This document shows, piece after piece, positions 1 to 6,543 of a stretch of 19,196 nt of DNA (positions within the stretch are counted from its first letter, which is position 1; each line of letters opens with the position of its first letter). Made by a program: the position numbers and the translations under genes. Under the pieces are notes generated by a model. It had not been told where the DNA came from and made no database searches. It worked only from the letters and a program-made list of their open reading frames with translations. Source of the stretch: Proteobacteria bacterium SG_bin6 (GTDB lineage: Bacteria > Pseudomonadota > Alphaproteobacteria > Sphingomonadales > Sphingomonadaceae); assembly GCA_002083435.1 (NCBI GenBank), contig LWDJ01000016.1, positions 1-19,196 on the forward strand, given 5' to 3'.

Positions 1-738
1 GACGGTCGCGCGCATATCCTTGGCGAAATGGCCAAGGCTTTGGGCGAAGTCCGCACTGAGCTGAGCGCGCACGCGCCGCGCATCGAGACGATCACCATCG
101 ACAAGTCGAAGATCCGCGACGTGATCGGCACCGGCGGCAAGGTGATCCGCGAGATCGTCGCCACCACCGGCGCCAAGGTCGATATCGACGACGAGGGCGT
201 GATCAAGGTCTCGTCGTCGGACGCTGCGCAGATCGAGGCGGCGATCGCCTGGATCAAGGGCATCGTCGAGGAGCCCGAAGTCGGCAAGATCTACACCGGC
301 AAGGTCGTGAACCTCGTCGATTTCGGCGCCTTCGTGAACTTCATGGGCGGGCGCGACGGGCTGGTCCACGTCAGCGAGATCAAGAATGAGCGCGTCGAGA
401 AGGTGAGCGACGTGCTGAGCGAAGGCCAGCAGGTGAAGGTGAAGGTGCTGGAGATCGATCAGCGCGGCAAGGTGCGCCTGTCGATGCGCGTCGTCGATCA
501 GGAAACCGGCGCCGAGCTGGAAGACTCGCGCCCGGCGCGCGCGCCGCGCGAGGGTGGCGATCGCGGTGACCGGGGCGGTCGCGGCGATCGGGGTGATCGT
601 GGCGGTCGTGACCGTGGCGAGCGCGGCGAGGGCGGCGGCCGTCGGCGCGAGGGCCGCGGCTCGCGTCGCGAGCGTGACGGCGATGACGCGCCGGCGCCCG
701 AATTCGCCCCCGCCTTCCTGACGGGCGACCGCGACTAG
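1..738 (+). CDS. pnp: Polyribonucleotide nucleotidyltransferase (PNPase), 3' part
   Basis: The frame is open from base 1 and begins with the DGRAHILGEM segment typical of the end of the second RNase PH-like core, so the N-terminal two thirds lie outside the window. PNPase degrades RNA 3' to 5' by phosphorolysis and belongs to RNA-decay complexes. A KH domain follows, with its GTGG loop near bases 130-141, then an S1 domain (bases about 280-500, GKIYTGKVVNLVDFGAFVNF). The last 65 or so residues are an Arg/Gly/Asp-rich, low-complexity tail (GDRGDRGGRGDRGDRGG and similar) that ends in a short less charged peptide, APEFAPAFLTGDRD. The stop TAG (736-738) lies inside the palindrome that follows. 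The domain order KH-S1 makes the identity secure. The tail is probably a disordered RNA- or partner-binding extension, which is inference. Confidence 0.96.
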   Translation, partial: DGRAHILGEMAKALGEVRTELSAHAPRIETITIDKSKIRDVIGTGGKVIREIVATTGAKVDIDDEGVIKVSSSDAAQIEAAIAWIKGIVEEPEVGKIYTGKVVNLVDFGAFVNFMGGRDGLVHVSEIKNERVEKVSDVLSEGQQVKVKVLEIDQRGKVRLSMRVVDQETGAELEDSRPARAPREGGDRGDRGGRGDRGDRGGRDRGERGEGGGRRREGRGSRRERDGDDAPAPEFAPAFLTGDRD

Positions 739-840
739 AGCGGTTTTCGATCCGATAAAATCGGATCGCCGCTCTAGGCTTTTGTTTATCCGCGATTTCC
801 GAGCCGGCAGGTGATTCCACCTGCCTCGAAATCGCTCTAA
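735..840. repeat. Double palindromic intergenic element after pnp
   Basis: Two hairpins lie side by side. The first has outer arms CTAGAGCGG (735-743) and CCGCTCTAG (769-777) and inner arms CGATCCGAT (748-756) and ATCGGATCG (760-768), with a TTTT bulge on one side and an AAA loop. The second has GCGATTTC (792-799) with GAAATCGC (828-835), and GCAGGTG (807-813) with CACCTGC (818-824) around an ATTC loop. TAGAGCG (736-742) is also complementary to CGCTCTA at 833-839, so the outer arm can pair with either end. It resembles dispersed palindromes common between genes in Alphaproteobacteria, but copy number cannot be judged here. It probably protects or matures the 3' end of the pnp mRNA. Confidence 0.75.
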
Positions 841-866
841 GCGCTTCGGCTTCGGCTGAAAAAACG

Positions 867-900
867 AAAGGGGCTCGGGCGACCGGGCCCCTTTTTCTTT
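867..900 (+). terminator. Intrinsic terminator for pnp
   Basis: The stem is AAAGGGGC (867-874) with GCCCCTTT (887-894), extended inward by TCGG/CCGG with one G-T wobble. It has a GCGA tetraloop (879-882) and is followed by a T-rich run to base 900. The stem and U-tract are complete, and it lies between pnp and the next promoter. Confidence 0.85.
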
Positions 901-933
901 TGCGCGCGCTCCCCGGGGGGCTGCTCGGTGTGC

Positions 934-960
934 TTGCATCGCCGGCCGGTCGGCTTTAAT
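934..960 (+). promoter_or_regulatory. Candidate promoter of the ArsR/SRPBCC unit
   Basis: A -35-like TTGCAT (934-939) is followed after 15 bases by a -10-like TTTAAT (955-960), which matches five of six consensus positions. The spacer is short. Transcription from here would start within a few bases of the regulator's ATG, giving a leaderless or nearly leaderless mRNA. This is sequence inspection only. Confidence 0.4.
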
Positions 961-962
961 AG

Positions 963-978
963 TGAACCACATGGTTCA
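963..978. promoter_or_regulatory. Dyad operator candidate over the ArsR start codon
   Basis: TGAACCA (963-969) and TGGTTCA (972-978) form a perfect 7-bp inverted repeat with a CA centre. The ATG at 971-973 lies inside it. A dyad of this size just downstream of a -10 element fits a dimeric winged-helix repressor, so autorepression by the ArsR protein encoded here is the natural reading. It also explains the Met-Val-Gln start of the protein as a by-product of the operator. Confidence 0.6.
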
Positions 979-1333
979 GTCTTTACCCTTGCCACTCGAT
1001 GCCGCCTTCGCCGCGCTGGCCGATGCCACGCGGCGGGGCGTGCTCGAGCGCCTGGCGCGGGCGGACGCCTCGATCACCGCGCTCGCGGCGCAGTTCGGGC
1101 TGACGCTGACGGGGATGCGCAAGCATGTCCGCGTGCTCGAGGCGGCGGGGCTCGTCGTGAGCGAGAAGCGCGGGCGAGTGCGCACCTGCCGGGTGAGCGG
1201 GCAGGGACTCGAAGCCGCGGCCGCGTGGATCGAGGCGCAGCGCCAGATCTGGGAAGCGCGTTTCGGGCAACTCGATGCCTTGGTCGGTGAACTCAAGAAG
1301 GAGCAGGACAATGGACACAAGCGCGACGAATGA
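971..1333 (+). CDS. ArsR-family winged-helix transcriptional regulator
   Basis: A 120-residue protein starting MVQSLPLPLDAAFAALADATRR. The ADATRRGVLERL helix (about 17-28) and the recognition region TLTGMRKHVRVLEAAGL (about 45-61) are the usual ArsR/SmtB DNA-binding fold. There is only one cysteine and no metal-binding cysteine pair, so it is not an obvious metal sensor. An in-frame GTG at 962 would add three residues. I prefer the ATG because it matches the usual N-terminus of this subfamily and sits in the operator. The gene overlaps the SRPBCC gene by 23 nt, a pairing common in proteobacteria in which the regulator controls itself and its partner. The ligand is unknown. Confidence 0.9.
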   Translation: MVQSLPLPLDAAFAALADATRRGVLERLARADASITALAAQFGLTLTGMRKHVRVLEAAGLVVSEKRGRVRTCRVSGQGLEAAAAWIEAQRQIWEARFGQLDALVGELKKEQDNGHKRDE

Positions 1334-1799
1334 AACGCATGTCGAGCGCCAGGGGGCGCGGGAGCTGGTCGTCACGCGGCTGGTCAACGGCCCACTGCCG
1401 CTGGTGTTCAAGGCGTGGACCACGCCCGAATTGTTCCGGCGCTGGTGGATCCCTGCATCGTTCGGCATCACCATTCTGGGCTTCGAAATGGATATCCGCA
1501 CCGGCGGCAGCTACCGGCTGGAGATGCACCATCAGGCCTCCGGCCAGACGATGACCTTTTTCGGCACCTATCAGGAGGTGGTTCCGCTCGAACGGATCGT
1601 CTGGACCAATGACGAGAGCGAGGCCGGGCCGGTGACCACCGCCAGTTTCGAAGCGCGCGGCGACCAGACTCTGGTAACGGTGCGTGATCTCTATCCGAGC
1701 GAGGCAGCGCTGGACGAAGCCATCGCCTCGGGCAGCACCGGCGGCTGGAGCGAGCAGCTGGCGCAGCTGGAAGAGCTGTTGCCAGCAATGGCCGGGTAG
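1311..1799 (+). CDS. SRPBCC (AHSA1/START-like) domain protein
   Basis: A 162-residue protein. The start is ATG 1311 because AAGGAG (1298-1303) lies seven bases ahead and the homologous part begins soon after. Further upstream starts in this frame lie deep in the ArsR gene. Visible family features are VTRLVNGPLPLVFKAWTTPELFRRWW (about 22-47), the GGSYRLEMH strand, FFGTYQEVVPLERIVWT, and a C-terminal helix GGWSEQLAQLEELL. This helix-grip fold has a hydrophobic cavity for small ligands. Members paired with ArsR regulators usually have no known substrate, and none can be assigned here. Translation is likely coupled to the regulator. The gene converges on the TonB receptor gene with only 23 bases between them. 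Confidence 0.88.
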   Translation: MDTSATNETHVERQGARELVVTRLVNGPLPLVFKAWTTPELFRRWWIPASFGITILGFEMDIRTGGSYRLEMHHQASGQTMTFFGTYQEVVPLERIVWTNDESEAGPVTTASFEARGDQTLVTVRDLYPSEAALDEAIASGSTGGWSEQLAQLEELLPAMAG

Positions 1800-1806
1800 G
1801 GCGGTC

Positions 1807-1823
1807 GCGCGCCGAGCGCGCTT
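1807..1823. terminator. Weak GC hairpin between convergent genes
   Basis: GCGCGC (1807-1812) and GCGCGC (1816-1821) form a six-pair stem with a CGA loop in the 23-base gap between the convergent SRPBCC and receptor genes. Only TT follows on the plus strand and there is no U-tract on the minus strand, so it is a poor intrinsic terminator by sequence. Confidence 0.25.
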
Positions 1824-3775
1824 CAGCGCCTGACGCGCACCCCCAGCCAGAGCACGCGCGGGGTGCCCAGGTCTATGCTCCCGCCCGAATTGCGGGTGAC
1901 AACGCGGGCATCGGCGAGGTTCTCGCCGCGCAGCACGATCGACACTTGCCGGGCGATCGGCAAGCGCGCGACCGCGTCGATCGTGGTCGCGGGCGGTAGC
2001 CGGTCGGCTTCCAGATCGTCTTCGAACTGCGCGCCGAGATGGCGCAGCGTGGTGCTCAGCCCCCATCCGGCGCGCGCCCAGCCGAGCGTCGCGCTCGCGG
2101 CGTGGACCGGGCTCTGCGCCGGGCGGCGGCGGTCGAGCGCGGTGCCCGGCGCCTCTACCCGCGCATCGCTATAGGCATAGCTCGCGCTGAGCGACCAGGG
2201 GCCGCGCGCTACGCTGAAGTTTGCCTCGATCCCGCGCGTCGCGATCGCGGGCAGGTTGCGCCGCTCGCGCAAGGTGGGCGAGAGGGTGACGTTGCCGATC
2301 GCTCCCTCCAGCCGGTTATAGAAGCCGGTGAGGCCCGCGCGGAGTGGCCCCGCGCTCAGTTCCAGGCCCAGCTCGCCGCCACGCAGCCGTTCTGGCGCGA
2401 GATCGGGATTGGCGCGGGTCGTTACCGGGAAGACGACGAAAGGGCGGTAAAGCTCGTTGAGCGTCGGCAGGCGGAAGCCGGTATAGCCCGCCGCGCGCAC
2501 GGCAAGCGGCGGCGCGACGCGCCACAACAGCCCCGCGCGCCCGGTCAGCTCGGTGCCCTCACGCGCGGGAAAACGCGTGTCGGTGGTGCCTTGCTCGCGG
2601 AAAAAGCCGCCGCTGATCGTCCAGCGATCGAGCCGTACCCCGCCGGTGAGCACGAGTGGGCCCAGCGTCCAATCATCCTCCGCATAGCCGCCAAGCGTGA
2701 GTGTGCCCCCGCCCGCGGTGCGCCGAGCGGTGACCGCGCCGCTCGCGGCGTAGGCATCCTCGTAAAGCTGCCCCTCGGCACCGCGCAGATCGAATCCGAT
2801 GCGCAGCAGATGGTCGCGTCCGACCGGGGGGCGCAGCTCCAGCTTGCCGCCATAGCCGGTTGCCGGGGTATGGCGCTGGTCGAGCGTCAGGCGAAAGCTG
2901 GTCGCGGAGATCACCCGATTGCCGAAGTCGCGCGCCTGGAGATAGGCGATCGCATCCACCTGCCACCGCCCGCGATGGAGCACGCGCACGCTCGCATCCT
3001 GCCCCTCGGCGAAGCTGGTCGCGCCCTGGAAGCGGAGCGTGCGATCGTCGCGAAACAGGGTGAGCCGGCCCTGCAATTCGGTTCGGGGGCCGAGCGGGGT
3101 GACGGCGCGGGCGCTCGCGCTCCAATTCTCATAAGCAGCGCGCGCGGTGGCGGGCGTGCGCTGCTCGGGCGGGGTGGAGAAGAAACCGTCCGAGCGCTCC
3201 CAGCGCCCGCCGAGTACCGCGAAGCCGCGCCCAAGGCCGGGGGCGGCGGTGGCGGTGAGGCGCTGGCTGTTGAAACTGCCGCCCTCCGCCGTACCGCTCA
3301 CGGTGTCGAGATCGGCGCGGCCGGCGCTTTCGAGCTCGATCACACCCGCGACCGAACCGGCGCCGAACGGTCCCGTGCCCGCGCCGCGCGTGATCCGTAC
3401 CCGGGCGAGGCTATCCGGCACCAGCGCGTTGAATGGGACATAGCCGAAAAACGGATCGGCGATCGGAACGCCATCGAGCAGCACCAGCGCACGGCTGGTC
3501 GCGTTGCCGCCAAGCGCGCGCAGCGTCACGCCTTGCGCGCTGGGGTTGGCGGAACGGCTGTCGCTGCGGCGGAATTGCTGGAACCCCGCGACATCGCGCA
3601 GTGCATTCTCGATCCGGCCCGAGGCGTCGTCGAGCAGCCGCGCGCGCGCGATGGTGACCGCGCCATAGGCCGGGGTGCCGGGTGGCGCCTTGAGCGGCGT
3701 GCCGAGCACGACCACTTCCTCCTGCGCCAAGGCGGGGGTGGGGAGGAGCAGGAGCAGGGCGAGAGGCGCGCGCAT
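1823..3775 (-). CDS. TonB-dependent outer-membrane receptor
   Basis: A 650-residue protein with a signal peptide (MRAPLALLLLLPTPALA, cleavage probably before QEE), a TonB-box-like EEVVVLG (19-25), and a plug domain to about residue 150 that includes LVLLDGVPIADPFFGY, RVRITRGAGTGPFGAGSVAGVIEL. A beta-barrel with many alternating strands and conserved receptor segments (GYTGFRLPTLNELYRPF, NPDLAPERLRGGELGLEL) completes it. Such receptors import scarce large ligands (siderophores, cobalamin, sugars) using TonB energy. The size is near BtuB but nothing identifies the ligand. The protein ends WLGVRVRR, not in the aromatic residue usual at a barrel C-terminus. It lies 36 bases behind prfC on the same strand. 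GGAAG stands eight bases ahead of the ATG. Confidence 0.92.
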   Translation of the reverse strand: MRAPLALLLLLPTPALAQEEVVVLGTPLKAPPGTPAYGAVTIARARLLDDASGRIENALRDVAGFQQFRRSDSRSANPSAQGVTLRALGGNATSRALVLLDGVPIADPFFGYVPFNALVPDSLARVRITRGAGTGPFGAGSVAGVIELESAGRADLDTVSGTAEGGSFNSQRLTATAAPGLGRGFAVLGGRWERSDGFFSTPPEQRTPATARAAYENWSASARAVTPLGPRTELQGRLTLFRDDRTLRFQGATSFAEGQDASVRVLHRGRWQVDAIAYLQARDFGNRVISATSFRLTLDQRHTPATGYGGKLELRPPVGRDHLLRIGFDLRGAEGQLYEDAYAASGAVTARRTAGGGTLTLGGYAEDDWTLGPLVLTGGVRLDRWTISGGFFREQGTTDTRFPAREGTELTGRAGLLWRVAPPLAVRAAGYTGFRLPTLNELYRPFVVFPVTTRANPDLAPERLRGGELGLELSAGPLRAGLTGFYNRLEGAIGNVTLSPTLRERRNLPAIATRGIEANFSVARGPWSLSASYAYSDARVEAPGTALDRRRPAQSPVHAASATLGWARAGWGLSTTLRHLGAQFEDDLEADRLPPATTIDAVARLPIARQVSIVLRGENLADARVVTRNSGGSIDLGTPRVLWLGVRVRR

Positions 3776-3811
3776 GATGCGCTTCCAACGATCGGGGGAT
3801 GCTAAAGGCGA

Positions 3812-5338
3812 TCAGCGTTCGCGCGTCGCCGCGAACATCACCTTGGGATAGCGATCCTGCACATAGCCCACTTCCCACGCCGATTTCGCCAGGAAGACCG
3901 GATTGCCGTCGCGGTCCTTCGCCATCGCGCCGCGGTTGAGGCTCGCGAAATGTTCCAGATCGGCCGGGCTTTCGGCGGAGACCCAGCGGGCGGTATCGAA
4001 CGGCGCGGGCTCCAGCCCTGCAGCGACCTTATACTCCGCCTCCAGGCGCGAAATCAGCACGTCCAGTTGCAGCTGGCCGACGACGCCGATGATCCAGTTC
4101 GAGCCGATTTCGGGGTAGAAGACCTGCGTCACCCCTTCCTCGGCCATGTCGTCGAGCGCCTTGCGCAGCTGCTTGGTCTTGGTTGGGTCTTTCAGGGCGA
4201 CGCGGCGCAGGATTTCGGGGGCGAAATTGGGAAGCCCGGTGAAGCGCACATCGGCGCGCTCGGACAAGGTATCCCCAACGCGCAACGTGCCGTGATTGGG
4301 GATACCGATGATGTCGCCCGGATAGGCCTCGTCGGCCAGTTCGCGATTCTGCGCGAAGAACAGGATCGGCGAGTGGATCGCGATTGGCTTGCCGTGACCG
4401 GTGGGGGTGAGCTTCATCCCCCGGCGGAAGGTGCCCGAACAGAGCCGCATGAAGGCGATGCGGTCGCGGTGCTGCGGGTCCATGTTCGCCTGCACCTTGA
4501 AGACGAAGCCGGTTACCTGCGGCGACTCGGGCGCGACGGAGGCGGGTTCGGCGGGTTGCGGGCGCGGCCCCGGCGCATGGGTGGCGAGCGCCTCGATCAG
4601 TTCGGCGACGCCGAAATCCTTGAGCGCGGAGCCGAAATAAACCGGCGTCAGGTCGCCATGCCGATAAGCCTGGGCGTCGAATTCGGGATAGCCCGCCTGG
4701 GCGAGTTCGACCGCTTCGGCGACATCCTCGGGCAGCGCGGCGCCGGCCTCCACCTTGCCCTGGAAGTTGCGGCTGTCGCCCTCGGGCCGGGCGATGGCGC
4801 CGGTCGCGAAGTTGAGGATGCCCTGGAAGGTGCCGCCCATCCCGACCGGCCAGCTCATCGGGCACACATCGAGCGCGAGCATGTCGGCGATCTCGTCGAG
4901 CAGCGCGAAGGGGTCACGCCCTTCGCGGTCGACCTTGTTGACGAAGGTGATGATCGGCACCGAGCGCAGCCGGCACACTTCGAACAGCTTGCGCGTCTGT
5001 GGCTCGATCCCTTTGGCCGCGTCGATCACCATGACGGCGGAGTCGACGGCGGTGAGGGTGCGATAGGTGTCTTCGCTGAAATCCTCGTGGCCCGGCGTGT
5101 CGAGCAGGTTGAAGGTGATGCCGTCGCGCTCGAAGGTCATCACCGAGCTGGTGACCGAGATGCCGCGCTGCTGCTCGATCTTCATCCAGTCCGAGCGGGC
5201 GCGGCGGTTCTGCCCGCGCGCCTTCACCTCGCCCGCGAGATGGATCGCGCCGCCGAAATAGAGCAGCTTTTCGGTGAGCGTCGTCTTGCCGGCGTCGGGG
5301 TGGGAGATGATCGCGAAGGTGCGGCGGGGGGAAGTCAT
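3812..5338 (-). CDS. prfC: Peptide chain release factor 3
   Basis: A 508-residue translational GTPase. RF3 removes RF1 or RF2 from the ribosome after peptide release. The P-loop SHPDAGKTT (12-20), the switch region around QQRGISVTSS (57-65), DTPGHEDF (80-87) and NKVD (134-137) are all present and intact. The RF3-type domains II and III follow (RIAFMRLCSGTFRRGMKL, FAPEILRRVALKDPTKTKQLRKALDDMAEEGV). This RF3 form is distinguished from EF-G by the SDWMKIEQQRGISVTSSVM segment. It is somewhat shorter than the roughly 530 residues of the E. coli protein, mainly at the N-terminus. An in-frame stop at 5372-5374 with no other ATG before 5338 fixes the start. The ribosome binding site is weak. Confidence 0.96.
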   Translation of the reverse strand: MTSPRRTFAIISHPDAGKTTLTEKLLYFGGAIHLAGEVKARGQNRRARSDWMKIEQQRGISVTSSVMTFERDGITFNLLDTPGHEDFSEDTYRTLTAVDSAVMVIDAAKGIEPQTRKLFEVCRLRSVPIITFVNKVDREGRDPFALLDEIADMLALDVCPMSWPVGMGGTFQGILNFATGAIARPEGDSRNFQGKVEAGAALPEDVAEAVELAQAGYPEFDAQAYRHGDLTPVYFGSALKDFGVAELIEALATHAPGPRPQPAEPASVAPESPQVTGFVFKVQANMDPQHRDRIAFMRLCSGTFRRGMKLTPTGHGKPIAIHSPILFFAQNRELADEAYPGDIIGIPNHGTLRVGDTLSERADVRFTGLPNFAPEILRRVALKDPTKTKQLRKALDDMAEEGVTQVFYPEIGSNWIIGVVGQLQLDVLISRLEAEYKVAAGLEPAPFDTARWVSAESPADLEHFASLNRGAMAKDRDGNPVFLAKSAWEVGYVQDRYPKVMFAATRER

Positions 5339-5388
5339 GGCGCGCTGCGATAGCGAATTTGGTGGGCGGCGCTAGGGGGGAAGGAGGT

Positions 5389-5483
5389 GCCCTCACCCCA
5401 CCCTCTCCCGCCAGCGGGAGAGGGCTGGAAAAAGAACGACTTGAAAGCCCTCTCCCGTTTACGGGAGAGGGTGGGGTGAGGGC
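5389..5483. repeat. Nested inverted repeat between epimerase and prfC
   Basis: Outer arms GCCCTCACCCCACCCTCTCC (from 5389, continuing to 5410) and their exact complement at 5462-5483 enclose the element. Each half also folds on itself: CCCTCTCCCG (5401-5410) with CGGGAGAGGG (5415-5424), and CCCTCTCCCGT (5448-5458) with ACGGGAGAGGG (5461-5471). Paired CCCTCACCCCACCCTCTCCC motifs are common dispersed intergenic repeats in GC-rich proteobacteria. It lies between two minus-strand genes and could attenuate read-through or stabilise the epimerase mRNA end. There is no U-tract. Confidence 0.8.
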
Positions 5484-5492
5484 CTTCTTCTT

Positions 5493-6365
5493 CTACGCGA
5501 CCAACCCCACCCGCATCGCACACCGCCAAGTCTCGCCCGGCGCCACCTGAAACACCCCTGGCTTCTCGCGGAACTCGCCGCCAAACCCTTCCGGATCCGC
5601 GAGCCCATACCACGGCTCGACGCAGACGAAGCGGGCGCCCGGCTTGGTCCACACCCCCAGCCGGGGCGCATCCCAGGCGATGTCGAGCCACGGCCCTTGC
5701 GGCGGGCCATAACACAGGCCGCGCGAGGCGACCGGGTTCCACACCAGCGCATCATCCTCGAACAGGGCGTCAGCCAGGGGCAGCGTGTCGCCTTCGACCG
5801 GGCTGGGGCGAACCGGCGCCGTGCTGTAGCCCTCTGGCGTGATCCGGGTGAGCAGGCCGGGCTCGTGCGCGTCGAATACCATGCTGTGCGCCTCCCGAGC
5901 AGCACCATAGGGCAGCGGCCAGGCGAAGGCGGGGTGGAAGCCGAAGCTCGCGGGCAGCGGGCGGTCGCCGGGATTGTGCAGGCTGATCGTCGTGGTGAGC
6001 GTCGCGTCCTCGATGGCAAAGCTCGCGTCGAGCCGGAAGGCGAAGGGGTAGGCGGCGCGCGTCTCGGCGCTGTCCTCCAGCCGAAACAGGGCGCGCTCGG
6101 CTTGATGCTCGATCAGCGCGAAGGCACTGCGGCGGGCGAAGCCGTGCTTGGGCATCGGATATGCCGCGCCGTCGATCAGGATGCGATCATCATGGCAGCG
6201 CCCGATGACCGGAAAGAGTAACGGCGCGCGGCCCGTCCAGAAGGCCGGGTCGGCATCGGTCATCAGCTCGCGGCCTTGGGAGTCGGTGAGCGAGGAGAGC
6301 TCGGCGCCGAGCGGGTTGATCGCGGCGGTGAGCGCGCCGGAGGTGATCGTGATCCAGTCGGTCAT
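5493..6365 (-). CDS. Aldose 1-epimerase family protein (LacX-like)
   Basis: A 290-residue protein of the galactose-mutarotase fold, which interconverts alpha and beta anomers of sugars. Family signatures are LLFPVIGR (49-56), MPKHGFAR with the conserved HGF (74-76), FGFHPAF with the probable catalytic His144, and CVEPWYGLADP near residue 252, which carries the probable catalytic Glu. The pattern and length fit the LacX-like branch, where the true substrate is usually unknown. The start ATG (6365) has AAGGGAG close upstream. It is cytoplasmic: no signal peptide is seen. It is bracketed by repeats on both sides, so it is probably transcribed on its own. Confidence 0.88.
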   Translation of the reverse strand: MTDWITITSGALTAAINPLGAELSSLTDSQGRELMTDADPAFWTGRAPLLFPVIGRCHDDRILIDGAAYPMPKHGFARRSAFALIEHQAERALFRLEDSAETRAAYPFAFRLDASFAIEDATLTTTISLHNPGDRPLPASFGFHPAFAWPLPYGAAREAHSMVFDAHEPGLLTRITPEGYSTAPVRPSPVEGDTLPLADALFEDDALVWNPVASRGLCYGPPQGPWLDIAWDAPRLGVWTKPGARFVCVEPWYGLADPEGFGGEFREKPGVFQVAPGETWRCAMRVGLVA

Positions 6366-6432
6366 GTCGGCTCCCTTGGTGGTGGGATCGGGTTGTTCCT
6401 AAATGCCGCTGCGAATCAACCGGTTCGTTCTA

Positions 6433-6525
6433 CCCCGGCAAAGGCCGGGGCCCAGCAGCGTGCGTTGCCGATTGTGTCGCGCGATGGCCGATCGCGGTGA
6501 AACTGGGCCCCGGCCTTCGCCGGGG
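6433..6525. repeat. Inverted pair of CCCCGGC...GCCGGGGCCCAG repeats
   Basis: A 23-base unit at 6433-6455 (CCCCGGCAAAGGCCGGGG then CCCAG) recurs in reverse orientation at 6503-6525 with one difference. Each unit folds alone (CCCCGGC with GCCGGGG) and the two can also pair across 47 bases. They lie between the pheT stop and the epimerase start, both minus strand. The motif looks like a dispersed intergenic repeat of sphingomonads. A role in 3'-end formation of the pheST mRNA is likely but unproven. The 178-base gap holds no gene. Confidence 0.75.
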
Positions 6526-6543
6526 AAGAGGGGAGGAGGTGCG

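Noticed and set aside
560..620. Short direct repeats (GGCGATCGGGGTGATCG-like) that might suggest a repeat array
   Set aside because: They are in frame and encode the Arg/Gly/Asp tail of PNPase, with no spacer pattern.
2039..3805. Open frame of 588 codons on the plus strand
   Set aside because: It is antisense to the TonB receptor gene, has Arg/Ala/Gly-rich low-complexity composition and no recognisable domain. High GC leaves such shadow frames open.
3776..3811. Cobalamin riboswitch that would mark the TonB receptor as BtuB
   Set aside because: The gap to prfC is 36 bases, far too short for such a riboswitch, so the ligand is left open.
3950..5353. Open frame of 467 codons on the plus strand
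   Set aside because: It lies antisense to prfC, whose GTPase motifs are intact.
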